Assembly (NCBI GenBank): GCA_029194675.1
Contig: JARFXP010000002.1
Location: 186,001-250,000, forward strand
DNA length: 64,000 nt
Direction of reading: 5' to 3'
From: Nitrospira sp.
GTDB lineage: Bacteria > Nitrospirota > Nitrospiria > Nitrospirales > Nitrospiraceae
A model generated the notes under the pieces. The model had not been told where the DNA came from. It saw only the letters and a program-made list of their open reading frames with translations, and searched no databases. The position numbers and the translations under genes were made by a program. Shown here piece after piece: positions 34,594-43,008 of the stretch. Positions within the stretch are counted from its first letter, which is position 1. Every line of letters begins with the position of its first letter.

Positions 34594-36485
34594 AACAGAC
34601 CGTAGCCAAATTATTTCACTCCATCGCCGGACGGTATGGGAGCACGGTGCTCGATCATCGCTCGACCCTCGTGATCGGCGCGCAGCTGGCTCTGATCCTG
34701 GCGGCCAATGTGACCGCCTTTGCGCTGCGCTTTGAGGGCGATATTCCTCCCGAATATCGGCAGATCATGTGGGATCATGTGCCCGCCCTGTTGCTGATAT
34801 TCGGTGCCGGTTTATGGGTATTTGGGATTGATCGAGGGCTTTGGAGATATGTCGGTCTTCACGATCTGGGCAAAATCCTCTTGGCCTCTCTGACCAGCGC
34901 AGCAGCATTTTACGGAGTGATCCATCATCTCGGCGGTATTACGCAATATCCTCGATCCGTGATCATCTTGACCGGCCTGTTGAATGGATTGTATTTGGCG
35001 GGAATTCGATTAGCCGTGCGGGGGTTCCGTGAGTGGCTCCAGGTCGTCGGCCCTAGTGCACGACGCGTGTTGATCGTCGGTGCCGGGAATGCAGGCGAGC
35101 TGTTGGTCAGGGACATGTTGTCCGATGCAAATTATAACTGCCGTCCGGTGGGGTTCGTGGACGACGATCCTATCAAGCGTAAGAAAAAGATCCATGGAAT
35201 CCCGGTTGTAGGAACCATTGCCGATACCAGGAAAGCGGCCGATAGGCTGGATGTCCAAGAGATCATCGTCGCCATTCCATCGGCTTCGACGACGGTGAAA
35301 CAGAAGATTTTGGCGGCTTCGGAAGGGTGCACGGTTCCGATTAAAACCTTGCCCGATATCAAGCAACTCTTAGTCGATCCTGTCTCTCTGCAGCGAGTAC
35401 GGCCGATGAGACTGGAGGATTTGCTGCAGCGTGAACCGATCGAAACGGATCGTCAGGAACTGCGCCCTCTCGTCGCCGGAAAGGCGGCATTGGTGACCGG
35501 AGCGGGAGGGTCGATCGGATCGGAGTTGTGCCGGCAGATCGCGCGATACAAACCGGCATGTCTGGTCTTGTTCGAACGGTATGAAAATGCCCTCCATTCG
35601 CTCCTGCTCGAGTTGAGAGCGGAACATCCGGAGGCGGTGATTCTCCCAGTCATCGGAGATGTCACTGTGCCGGACCGAGTATCGGAGGTGTTCAATCAGA
35701 CGCGTCCGGATATCGTGTTCCATGCTGCTGCGCACAAACATGTTCCGCTTATGGAACTGAACCCGAAGGAAGCGATCCGCAACAATATCCTAGGGACTCG
35801 CGTGGTCGCCGAAGTCGCCTTAAAAACAGGCGTTGACCGATTTGTGCTGATCTCTACGGATAAGGCCGTCAATCCATCGAGCGTCATGGGTGCCACCAAG
35901 AGAATTGCGGAGCATTTGGTGCAGGAGTTCAACCATACCGGTCTCACGAAGTTTACGGTCGTGCGGTTCGGCAACGTGTTGGGCAGCAATGGGAGCGTGG
36001 TGCCCCTGTTCGCCGAACAGATCCGGAAGGGTGGTCCGGTGACCGTGACTCATCCGGAGGTCAAGCGGTTCTTTATGACGATTCCGGAGGCCGTGCAGCT
36101 GGTTCTCCAAGCGAGTGTGATCGGGCGGGGAGGAGAAGTATTCGTCCTCGATATGGGGGAACAGATCAAAGTCGCTGATCTGGCCAGAAATATGATTGTG
36201 TTGGCCGGCCTTGTTCCAGGAAAGGACGTTGACATAGTCTTCACGGGGCTTCGGCCGGGAGAAAAGTTGTACGAGGAGCTGTTTGAGGAACGTGAGCAAG
36301 TCGAGCCGACCGCCCATCCGAAAATTCATCGTGCTATTGGATCTCCTGTTCCTGTCAGCGAGCTGAGTGAATGGCTGGAGTCGTTACAGGCTACTCTTTC
36401 GAATCTGGACGAAGAAGAACTGCTTCAAGATCTCAAACGGCTTGTTCCAAGTTTTCAACCTGTCCTATCTGAACGGATGGCTTGA
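34590..36485 (+). CDS. Membrane-anchored nucleotide-sugar 4,6-dehydratase (WbpM/CapD family)
   Basis: A 631-residue protein. Residues 25-140 hold four membrane helices, residues 150-260 a first Rossmann-like domain (RVLIVGAGNAGELLVRDML), and residues 290 onward the SDR catalytic domain with AALVTGAGGSIGSELCRQI. STDKAVNPSSVMGATKR contains the serine-methionine-lysine catalytic set of WbpM-type inverting or retaining 4,6-dehydratases. It converts UDP-GlcNAc to UDP-4-keto-6-deoxy-GlcNAc, the precursor of QuiNAc/FucNAc-type sugars. The ATG at 34590 overlaps the previous stop as ATGA. Confidence 0.92.
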   Translation: MKQTVAKLFHSIAGRYGSTVLDHRSTLVIGAQLALILAANVTAFALRFEGDIPPEYRQIMWDHVPALLLIFGAGLWVFGIDRGLWRYVGLHDLGKILLASLTSAAAFYGVIHHLGGITQYPRSVIILTGLLNGLYLAGIRLAVRGFREWLQVVGPSARRVLIVGAGNAGELLVRDMLSDANYNCRPVGFVDDDPIKRKKKIHGIPVVGTIADTRKAADRLDVQEIIVAIPSASTTVKQKILAASEGCTVPIKTLPDIKQLLVDPVSLQRVRPMRLEDLLQREPIETDRQELRPLVAGKAALVTGAGGSIGSELCRQIARYKPACLVLFERYENALHSLLLELRAEHPEAVILPVIGDVTVPDRVSEVFNQTRPDIVFHAAAHKHVPLMELNPKEAIRNNILGTRVVAEVALKTGVDRFVLISTDKAVNPSSVMGATKRIAEHLVQEFNHTGLTKFTVVRFGNVLGSNGSVVPLFAEQIRKGGPVTVTHPEVKRFFMTIPEAVQLVLQASVIGRGGEVFVLDMGEQIKVADLARNMIVLAGLVPGKDVDIVFTGLRPGEKLYEELFEEREQVEPTAHPKIHRAIGSPVPVSELSEWLESLQATLSNLDEEELLQDLKRLVPSFQPVLSERMA

Positions 36486-36562
36486 CAGCATGGTGACAAA
36501 GCCTACCATCATCGTCGTTCGCGCATCGTTCACATGCAACACACAGGGAACCCAATAGAAGC

Positions 36563-37624
36563 ATGAGTATTCTGGTCACCGGCGGCGCCGGGTTTATCGG
36601 TGCCAACTTCGTTCTTGACTGGCTGGCGCAACACGAGGAGCGCCTGATCAATCTCGACAAGCTCACCTATGCGGGCAATCTGGACAATCTTGCCGGCCTC
36701 CAAGGGGATACGAGGCATCTGTTCGTGCGAGGCGATATCGGTGATACGGCGCTCGTCGATCGACTGCTGGCCGAGCACCGTCCTCGTGCGATGATCAATT
36801 TCGCGGCTGAGAGTCATGTCGATCGCTCCATTCACGGTCCCGGCGAATTCATTCAGACCAACATCGTCGGTACCTTTCACTTGCTTGAATCCGTGCGGGC
36901 CTACTGGGAAGCGCTGGAAGGTGAGGCCAAAGAGGGCTTCCGTTTTTTACACGTGTCCACCGACGAAGTGTACGGCTCGTTAACGACAGCGGCTCCATCC
37001 TTCAGCGAAACGAGTCGCTACGAGCCCAACAGTCCCTATTCGGCCAGTAAGGCGGCCAGCGATCATCTTGTGCGCGCCTACCACCATACCTATGGGTTGC
37101 CGGTTCTCACGACCAATTGTTCAAATAATTACGGTCCGTATCACTTTCCTGAAAAACTCATTCCCCTCTGTATCCTGAATGCGTTGGCCGGCAAGCCGCT
37201 TCCTCTGTATGGCGACGGCCGACAAGTGCGAGACTGGCTGTACGTCAAGGACCACTGCAGTGCCATCCGTCTGGTGCTTGAAAGGGGGCGTGTGGGCGAA
37301 ACGTATAACATCGGCGGCTGGAACGAAAAAGCCAATCTCGATGTTGTGCAGATGCTCTGCGACATCCTCGACGAACTCCGCCCCCGTTCCGACGGCAAGC
37401 GGTATGCCGACCAGATCACCTTCGTCAAAGATCGTCCCGGCCACGACCGCCGCTACGCTATCGACGCGAGCAAACTCGCACGGGAACTAGGGTGGAAGCC
37501 ACAAGAGACCTTTGAAACAGGCATCCGCAAGACGGTGGCTTGGTATTTGGATAACCAGAGGTGGGTTGCCAACGTCACCAGCGGGGCCTATCGCAACTGG
37601 ATCGACAAGCAGTACGGCACCTGA
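36563..37624 (+). CDS. rmlB: dTDP-glucose 4,6-dehydratase
   Basis: RmlB makes dTDP-4-keto-6-deoxyglucose, the branch-point of dTDP-deoxysugars. The 353-residue SDR has [33 protein letters not shown], the catalytic [24 protein letters not shown] (YxxxK) and [19 protein letters not shown]. Length and motifs are fully typical. It heads rmlB-rmlD-rmlA. Confidence 0.96.
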   Translation: MSILVTGGAGFIGANFVLDWLAQHEERLINLDKLTYAGNLDNLAGLQGDTRHLFVRGDIGDTALVDRLLAEHRPRAMINFAAESHVDRSIHGPGEFIQTNIVGTFHLLESVRAYWEALEGEAKEGFRFLHVSTDEVYGSLTTAAPSFSETSRYEPNSPYSASKAASDHLVRAYHHTYGLPVLTTNCSNNYGPYHFPEKLIPLCILNALAGKPLPLYGDGRQVRDWLYVKDHCSAIRLVLERGRVGETYNIGGWNEKANLDVVQMLCDILDELRPRSDGKRYADQITFVKDRPGHDRRYAIDASKLARELGWKPQETFETGIRKTVAWYLDNQRWVANVTSGAYRNWIDKQYGT

Positions 37625-37629
37625 GCGCG

Positions 37630-38526
37630 ATGAGGATACTGGTAACCGGCAAGCAGGGGCAGGTCGGGTTTGAGTTGCAACGGGCATTGGCTCCCTTGGG
37701 TGAGATTGTCGCCGTGGGTTGCGCTGAGTGTGATTTGGCCGATGCCTCTGCGATCTCTGGCTTGGTGCGATCGGTTAAACCCGATCTGGTGATCAATCCC
37801 GGAGCCTATACTGCCGTGGACAAGGCACAATCACAGCCCGAGTTGGCTCACGCCGTCAATGCTGTCGCCCCTGGGGTCCTGGGGGAAGAAGCGACGAAAC
37901 TGGGCGCATGGGTGGTGCATTATTCCACCGACTATGTGTTTGATGGAACCAAGGCGGGTCTCTATACCGAAGATGACATGACGAACCCAGGAAATGTCTA
38001 TGGACGAACCAAGAGAGATGGCGAGATTGCACTAGAAGCAACCGGCGCGCGGCATCTGATTCTTCGCACGAGCTGGGTGGTCGGAGCCCAGGGGAAAAAT
38101 TTTGCGAAAACGATCCTGCGATTGGCTCTTGAACGAGAAAGTTTGAACGTCGTGGCGGATCAATATGGGGTGCCGACATCTGCGGCCTTGCTCGCGGATG
38201 TGACGGCACTGCTGGTTCGGCAGAGACAGCGCGAGGGAGATGACAACTTTCCCTTCGGCTTGTATCATCTTGTGCCAGGGGGGGAGACGAACTGGTGTGA
38301 GTATGCGCGGTTTGTCCTGTCGGAGGCCAAGGCTCTTGGCAAGTCGCTCAAACTTTCACCGGATTCGATCTGTGCGATTCCCTCGTCGGAATATTTCACC
38401 GCCGCTAAGCGTCCGGCCAATTCACGGTTGGATACCACGAAGCTTCGCCGTGGGTTTGGCCTGGAATTGCCTGAGTGGCAAAGCGGCGTCCGGCACATTC
38501 TTCAACAGATTCTGAGTGACTCATGA
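37630..38526 (+). CDS. rmlD: dTDP-4-dehydrorhamnose reductase
   Basis: RmlD performs the last, NAD(P)H-dependent reduction to dTDP-L-rhamnose. The 298-residue SDR has [50 protein letters not shown] and YGRTKRDGE. The ATG at 37630 lies five bases after the rmlB stop; the open frame upstream is inside rmlB. The stop overlaps rmlA as ATGA. Confidence 0.95.
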   Translation: MRILVTGKQGQVGFELQRALAPLGEIVAVGCAECDLADASAISGLVRSVKPDLVINPGAYTAVDKAQSQPELAHAVNAVAPGVLGEEATKLGAWVVHYSTDYVFDGTKAGLYTEDDMTNPGNVYGRTKRDGEIALEATGARHLILRTSWVVGAQGKNFAKTILRLALERESLNVVADQYGVPTSAALLADVTALLVRQRQREGDDNFPFGLYHLVPGGETNWCEYARFVLSEAKALGKSLKLSPDSICAIPSSEYFTAAKRPANSRLDTTKLRRGFGLELPEWQSGVRHILQQILSDS

Positions 38527-39407
38527 GCACACGCAAAGGTATCATCCTCGCCGGTGGCTCCGGCACTCGTCTGTATCCGGTGACACAAGCGGTTTCCAAG
38601 CAGTTGCTACCGGTCTTCGATAAACCGATGATCTACTATCCCCTCAGTGCGCTCATGTTGGCGGGGATCCGGGACATCCTCATCATCTCCACACCTCAGG
38701 ACACCCCACGCTTCGAGCAGCTGCTGGGGAGCGGCAAGCAGTGGGGGCTGGATATCCAGTATGCAGTACAGCCCTCGCCCGATGGGCTCGCACAGGCGTT
38801 TCTTATCGGTGGGTCGTTCATCGGGAACAATCCCTCTGCCTTGGTGCTGGGCGATAACATCTTCTATGGCCATGATTTTCACAATCTGCTCGGCAACGCC
38901 ATGGTGCGCACGAACGGGGCGACGGTCTTTGCCTACCATGTGCATGACCCGGAGCGGTACGGTGTGGTCGAGTTTGATGAGAAGGGCGACGTACTGTCAC
39001 TGGAAGAAAAGCCGAGGCAGCCCAAGTCGCACTATGCCGTGACCGGCCTCTATTTTTACGACCATCAGGTGGTTGAGTTTGCCAAGAGCCTCAGACCTTC
39101 CCGGCGCGGTGAACTGGAAATTACGGACCTGAATCGCTTGTATCTGGAACAAGGCACACTCAAAGTCGAAATCATGGGGCGTGGGTATGCCTGGCTGGAC
39201 ACTGGTACGCATGAATCGCTCCTCGATGCGAGCCAGTTCATCGCCACACTAGAAAACCGGCAAGGTTTGAAGGTGGCATGTCCCGAAGAGATCGCCTATC
39301 GCCAGCGATGGATCGATGCCACCCAGCTTGAAAGACTTGCAAAGCCGCTAGACAAAACCGGTTACGGGCGGTATCTGTGTCGCCTGCTGGAAGAAAACGT
39401 CTTTTAA
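38523..39407 (+). CDS. rmlA: Glucose-1-phosphate thymidylyltransferase
   Basis: RmlA makes dTDP-glucose from dTTP and glucose-1-phosphate. The 294-residue protein has [67 protein letters not shown] and [18 protein letters not shown]. All motifs are intact and the length is typical. Its stop shares a base with a short open frame that resembles the start of rmlC. Confidence 0.96.
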   Translation: MSTRKGIILAGGSGTRLYPVTQAVSKQLLPVFDKPMIYYPLSALMLAGIRDILIISTPQDTPRFEQLLGSGKQWGLDIQYAVQPSPDGLAQAFLIGGSFIGNNPSALVLGDNIFYGHDFHNLLGNAMVRTNGATVFAYHVHDPERYGVVEFDEKGDVLSLEEKPRQPKSHYAVTGLYFYDHQVVEFAKSLRPSRRGELEITDLNRLYLEQGTLKVEIMGRGYAWLDTGTHESLLDASQFIATLENRQGLKVACPEEIAYRQRWIDATQLERLAKPLDKTGYGRYLCRLLEENVF

Positions 39408-39487
39408 TGAAGGCCACGCTGCTCGATCCGGTAATCGCAGGGCAAGTTGGTGCGTCTCGTGAAGGGGCTGCCTTTTTAGAAGCGTAG
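39407..39487 (+). pseudogene. 26-codon open frame after rmlA, possible rmlC start remnant
   Basis: An ATG overlapping the rmlA stop begins MKATLLDP and ends GAAFLEA before TAG. RmlC proteins begin MKxTxxxIPxV and soon reach GxFxE, so the start and the FLE ending give a weak resemblance with the rest eroded. The position, directly after rmlA in an rmlBDA set lacking rmlC, is what suggests it. It could equally be chance. Confidence 0.2.
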
Positions 39488-39495
39488 CGTGTCGA

Positions 39496-40359
39496 GTGAC
39501 CAGCGCAACTCGGTCCTTATCTCAGAGCGTCAATCCTCATGCCGCGCATGCGGTATCAATTGCGGCCTTGCTGCGGAGCCTCTGGAGGAACCGCGGGCTT
39601 ATTGCGCAGATGACCAGGCGCGAGGTGATCGGGCGCTATAAAGGGGCAATGATGGGGCTGGGGTGGTCATTCCTTCATCCCGTGTTTATGCTGGCTGTCT
39701 ATACCTTTGTGTTCTCTGTGGTGTTCAAGGCCCGCTGGGGCGGAGGAGAAGAAGAAACCAGAACGCAGTTTGCCCTTGTGCTGTTTATCGGCATGATCGT
39801 GCACGGTTTGTTTGCAGAGGTGCTGAATCGAGCGCCGGCGCTTATCTATTCTAACGTCAATTACGTCAAGAAAGTTGTGTTTCCATTGGAGATATTGCCG
39901 GTCGTGACCATGGGTGCGGCATTGTTTCACAGCCTTATCAGTATTGGAATCTGGCTGGCAGCGTTTGCCCTACTGAATGGGTACGTGCAATGGACCGCAG
40001 TGTTCGTTCCATTGGTGTTGATGCTACTGATCATCATAACCCTTGGCCTGGCCTGGATGCTGGCATCCTTGGGAGTGTTTGTGCGGGATGTGGGGCAAAC
40101 GATCGGCATCATGACTACGGTGATGTTGTTTCTTTCGCCGGTCTTTTACCCTGTGACTGCCCTTCCGGAAGCCGTTCGACCTTGGCTCCTGGCTAATCCG
40201 CTTACCTTCATCATCGAGCAAGCGCGAGCAGTCTTGATCTGGGGGCGCATGCCGGACTGGGTGGGATTGGGAGCGTACGCACTCGTTGCAATTGCCGTTG
40301 CTTGGGCCGGTTATGCGTGGTTCCAAAAAACACGCAATGGGTTTGCCGATGTCCTCTGA
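39496..40359 (+). CDS. wzm: Polysaccharide ABC exporter, permease subunit (Wzm)
   Basis: A 287-residue ABC-2 type permease with six hydrophobic helices. It exports lipid-linked O-antigen or capsule across the inner membrane with its ATPase partner. MTRREVIGRYKGAMMGLGWSFLHPVFMLAVYTFVF is the classical N-terminal motif, and FLSPVFYPVTALPEAVRPWLLANPLTFIIEQAR is the conserved C-terminal part. The GTG start is 88 bases after rmlA. The matching ATPase gene is not adjacent: about 2.6 kb of other genes intervenes, and a copy of the wzm tail occurs just before wzt. Confidence 0.92.
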   Translation: MTSATRSLSQSVNPHAAHAVSIAALLRSLWRNRGLIAQMTRREVIGRYKGAMMGLGWSFLHPVFMLAVYTFVFSVVFKARWGGGEEETRTQFALVLFIGMIVHGLFAEVLNRAPALIYSNVNYVKKVVFPLEILPVVTMGAALFHSLISIGIWLAAFALLNGYVQWTAVFVPLVLMLLIIITLGLAWMLASLGVFVRDVGQTIGIMTTVMLFLSPVFYPVTALPEAVRPWLLANPLTFIIEQARAVLIWGRMPDWVGLGAYALVAIAVAWAGYAWFQKTRNGFADVL

Positions 40360-40999
40360 GGATATCAAGCCGGCCAAGGTCGTATGGCACAATGGGCATG
40401 TCCAAACTGAAGATCGTAGCCACCTACTTGGGCAGCGACCAATAACAATATGGCTGACGGGTTTAAGCGCATCGGGCAAATCCACCTTGGCGTTTGCGTT
40501 AGAGCATCGGCTGGTCGATGTCGGCCATGCCTGCTATGTGTTGGATGGCGACAATGTCCGGCATGGCTTGAACAAGGATCTGAGTTTTTCACATCAGGAC
40601 CGAACCGAAAATATCAGACGCATCGCAGAAGTGGCGCGATTGATGAACGACGCGGGTCTAATCGTCATAACGGCATTTATCTCGCCGTACCGTGATGACC
40701 GCCGATTAGCGCGAGAGATTGTCGGCGCAGAGCGTTTTGTGGAAGTCTATATCAGCACGCCCATTGAAACATGTGAGGCGCGAGACCCTAAAGGCATGTA
40801 TAAGCGGGCGCGGGCAGGCCAAATATCAGGATTTACGGGCGTGAATGATCCATATGAATCACCAGGAACACCTGATCTGACGATTGACACGTCGATCGCC
40901 TCACCCTCAGAGTGTGTGGGGAAGATGCTGGCCGAAGTAATTGCGCGCATTGCCGTATCCAAAGTCGAGAAGCAACCCACGCTCAAAGCCTCCCAATGA
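40349..40999 (+). CDS. cysC: Adenylylsulfate kinase (APS kinase)
   Basis: CysC phosphorylates APS to PAPS, the sulfate donor of sulfotransferases. The 216-residue protein has the P-loop WLTGLSASGKSTLAFALEHRL, DGDNVRHGLNKDLSFS, RTENIRRIAEVARL, FISPYRDDRRLAR and DPKGMYKRARAGQISGFTGV. KVVWHNG is the usual family N-terminus, so the first nine residues (MSSEDIKPA) are extra and copy the start of the wzt gene. The start lies inside the wzm end (11-base overlap). With sulfotransferase genes at 44.4 kb it points to glycan sulfation rather than cysteine synthesis. Confidence 0.92.
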   Translation: MSSEDIKPAKVVWHNGHVQTEDRSHLLGQRPITIWLTGLSASGKSTLAFALEHRLVDVGHACYVLDGDNVRHGLNKDLSFSHQDRTENIRRIAEVARLMNDAGLIVITAFISPYRDDRRLAREIVGAERFVEVYISTPIETCEARDPKGMYKRARAGQISGFTGVNDPYESPGTPDLTIDTSIASPSECVGKMLAEVIARIAVSKVEKQPTLKASQ

Positions 41000-41103
41000 G
41001 CGGTGACGATATTGCCATCACAGTCAGCGGTCTTCACGTCTATTTCAAGCAAGATGAAGCGGCGAAGAGCAAGGAAGTGGAGGATAGAGCGTCTTCCTCT
41101 TGA
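40996..41103 (+). pseudogene. Short fragment resembling the N-terminus of the Wzt ATPase
   Basis: A 35-codon frame starting on the cysC stop reads MSGDDIAITVSGLHVYFK. The true wzt has ADDVAIRVQNLSKCYHIY at its ATP-binding domain start, so this looks like a broken copy that ends within about 18 residues. It ends in the first copy of a 40-bp direct repeat. Confidence 0.4.
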
Positions 41104-41135
41104 GATGGTCGCCGAGGGCTGAGGATTCCGTTCTG
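41096..41135 (+). repeat. Direct repeat, copy 1 (40 bp)
   Basis: Matches 42767-42806 at 39 of 40 positions. In one frame it reads PLEMVAEG and a stop, the same end as the DUF2283-like fragment containing copy 2. The two copies bracket the nucleotidyltransferase/HEPN genes. Confidence 0.85.
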
Positions 41136-41154
41136 TTGTGTTCACTGAACGGTG

Positions 41155-41583
41155 ATGACGCATCCACTGCCACAAAGGGTGTTGGTCGAACAGCGGGATC
41201 GGCTGATCCGGCAACTGAGAGCTCTGCTTCGGAACAGGCCGGAGATTCTCTTCTCCTTGTTGCACGGGTCGTTTCTTGCGGGCGGCCTGTTCCGGGATGT
41301 GGACCTTGCTCTGTACCTTGAGCCAGGGGCAATCCAGCGGGAGGCATTTCGTGGCTATCAGCTGGAACAAGGGGTCCGATGGAGCGAAGCCCTCGACCTG
41401 CCCGTCGATGTTCGCCTCCTCAACGATGCGCCGGTGAGCTTTCGATACCATGCCTTGAGAGGATCTGTCTTGTTCGTGCAGGAGAAAGAATTTCTCGACG
41501 AATTTCGTGCCGGAACGTGGGACGAGTACTGTGACTTTGCGCCCTTTGCCAAACGGTATCTCCGGGAGGTGATGGGTGAGTGA
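41155..41583 (+). CDS. MNT-domain nucleotidyltransferase (antitoxin-type)
   Basis: A 142-residue protein with the nucleotidyltransferase signature SLLHGSFLAGGLFRDVDLALYL (GS followed by a DVD site) and no HEPN domain of its own. Such genes normally precede a HepT/DUF86 toxin gene. A GTG one codon upstream is an alternative start. Directly after it, a frame starts like HepT but loses similarity after about eleven codons, so the antitoxin appears orphaned. Confidence 0.72.
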   Translation: MTHPLPQRVLVEQRDRLIRQLRALLRNRPEILFSLLHGSFLAGGLFRDVDLALYLEPGAIQREAFRGYQLEQGVRWSEALDLPVDVRLLNDAPVSFRYHALRGSVLFVQEKEFLDEFRAGTWDEYCDFAPFAKRYLREVMGE

Positions 41584-41809
41584 GCTCAATTCGGACCGCC
41601 TCCGGGAACCCTCGGGGCACCCTCGAAATGCCTGTTGCCAACTGCCAAATGCCCCCGGGTCTCTCCATAGCGATCAGTTTGTTTCTACTGCAGTGAAATT
41701 GAAAAAGCCTCGGTTCACGGTGCCCTTCAAGAAGTCGTTGATATGGCGGCGGGTTGGTTCAACCCCCTCAACCATGACTTCTCAACGACATCGGCTCATG
41801 CTAGTCTGA
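41576..41809 (+). pseudogene. Degraded HepT/DUF86 toxin gene, N-terminal stub
   Basis: A GTG overlapping the MNT stop starts MSELNSDRLRE, the usual opening of HepT-like HEPN proteins. After this the sequence is unrelated (proline- and cysteine-rich) and lacks the R-x4-H RNase motif. The rest of the gene has been deleted or replaced. Confidence 0.35.
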
Positions 41810-41814
41810 AAGCC

Positions 41815-42135
41815 ATGAAGACAATCCCCTCAGGCTTGTTGGAGAAAGTCGTGGAACGGCTGAAAGCCGAGTTTCAACCGGATGAGATTTATCTGTTCGG
41901 CTCACATGCTTGGGGCGTGCCCAGTGACGACAGTGACGTGGACTTGATGGTCATTGTCCGCGACAGCGCTGAAAAGGCCATCCGACGGATGCAACGGGCG
42001 CACCGCTGTTTGAGCGGGTTGGGTTTTCCCAAGGACGTGCTCGTTCCCACGCGCGCTCAAGTTGACCGCTACAAACACTTGCGGGCTTCCTTGTTTCACC
42101 AAGTGCTCGCCAAGGGTCGCAAACTCTATGGATGA
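41815..42135 (+). CDS. MNT-domain nucleotidyltransferase (antitoxin-type)
   Basis: A 106-residue protein with IYLFGSHAWGVPSDDSDVDLMVIV, the minimal nucleotidyltransferase signature with its DVD metal site, followed by the family helix region ending VLAKGRKLYG. The ATG at 41815 fits the domain start; an upstream ATG at 41743 would add 24 unrelated residues. It overlaps the following HEPN gene by eight bases, as in MNT-HEPN operons. Confidence 0.8.
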   Translation: MKTIPSGLLEKVVERLKAEFQPDEIYLFGSHAWGVPSDDSDVDLMVIVRDSAEKAIRRMQRAHRCLSGLGFPKDVLVPTRAQVDRYKHLRASLFHQVLAKGRKLYG

Positions 42136-42544
42136 GGCCGCGTGCGAACTGGTGCGCGACTGGCTGATCCGTGCCTGCCACGATTTGCAGGCTGCGCGCA
42201 CGTTGGCGGCAGGGAAAGAACCGCTGCTCGACACGGCAATCTATCACTGCCAGCAGGGGGCGGAGAAGGCGATCAAAGGATGGCTGCAATCGTAAGATAA
42301 GCCCTTTCCCAAGACGCACGACATTGAAGATTTGGTCGCCCAAGCGGCGAAGTTGCATGGCGATTTTAAGCAGTTTGCGAAGGTGGCGGCGGTCTTGACG
42401 CCGTACGTCTCGGCCTTCCGGTACCCCGGCGGTGGTTCGGGTGAACCAATGCCGTCGCCCGAGGAATTCGACGAAGCCTTGCAACACGCCAAAACCATTT
42501 ACGATTTCGTGTTGAGTCTGCTCCCGACGGAAGCGCGACCATGA
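42128..42544 (+). pseudogene. HEPN-domain gene interrupted by an in-frame TAA
   Basis: From the ATG at 42128 the frame encodes CHDLQAARTLAAG, YHCQQGAEKAIKGWLQS, then TAA at 42293-42295. The same frame resumes immediately with DKPFPKTHDIEDLV and continues to FDEALQHAKTIYDFV at 42544. Intact HEPN proteins of this kind have this order (AEKALKxFL, then DKPFPKTHDL), so a single nonsense codon splits an otherwise full-length gene of about 138 codons. The R-x4-H motif is not evident. Confidence 0.82.
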
Positions 42545-42643
42545 AACGTGTACCGATACGCACAATGACCGAGATAACTGCGGGCTTCACGAGATACGCG
42601 GTCGATGCTGTTTCGTCACGAACTGTCATGAATAATGGGCTAA

Positions 42644-42793
42644 CGAACTGGAGAAGGAGTGGTTGTGGATCTGGATGCTGAAGGTCATGTCATTGGGATC
42701 GAAGCGCTGGATGCAAGTTCCCGCATCGGCATTCAGGACCTTGTCACTGTCACCATAGAGAATCTCCCTCTTGAGATGGTCGCCGAGGGCTGA
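42644..42793 (+). pseudogene. DUF2283-like fragment lacking its N-terminal half
   Basis: The frame preceding the stop at 42791-42793 reads GVVVDLDAEGHVIGIEALDA, followed by SSRIGIQDLV. The GxVxDxDAxGxxxGIExLDAS pattern is typical of DUF2283 proteins of about 60-70 residues. An in-frame stop at 42641 removes the expected N-terminal half. Its last codons form copy 2 of the 40-bp direct repeat. Confidence 0.6.
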
Positions 42794-42806
42794 GGATTCC
42801 CTTCTG
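42767..42806 (+). repeat. Direct repeat, copy 2 (40 bp)
   Basis: Matches 41096-41135 at 39 of 40 positions. The repeats are about 1.67 kb apart in direct orientation, so recombination between them could delete the MNT/HEPN segment. Confidence 0.85.
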
Positions 42807-42945
42807 CTTTCGTAAGTGGTCGTCTCGTCGACGTCTACCGAGACGAGATTGACCAAGAGCCCTTGTTTGGGTTCTCACCACGGCAACCCCCTGTCCTCCA
42901 GTCAGGCCAGAAATGAATGGTTGCCGGTTTCCGACACAACCGATC

Positions 42946-43008
42946 ATCGCCTGGGTCGGCTTCTGGTGGTTCCAAAAGACTCGCAAAGGAGTTGTTGATG
43001 TCTTCTGA
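42946..43008 (+). pseudogene. Duplicated wzm C-terminal tail just before wzt
   Basis: A frame encodes IAWVGFWWFQKTRKGVVDVF and a stop. The wzm protein ends with AWAGYAWFQKTRNGFADVL, so the tail of the permease is repeated here. The wzt start (MSSEG) overlaps the stop of this fragment in the same way as the cysC start (MSSED) overlaps the stop of intact wzm. Confidence 0.8.

Noticed and set aside
42541..42681. 46-codon frame starting MKRVPIRT after the broken HEPN gene
   Set aside because: It has a coupled ATG but no family resemblance, and it crosses into the DUF2283 fragment in another frame.
40349..42945. Considered as an insertion sequence or transposon between wzm and wzt
   Set aside because: No transposase, terminal inverted repeats or target-site duplication recognised; only direct duplications are visible.
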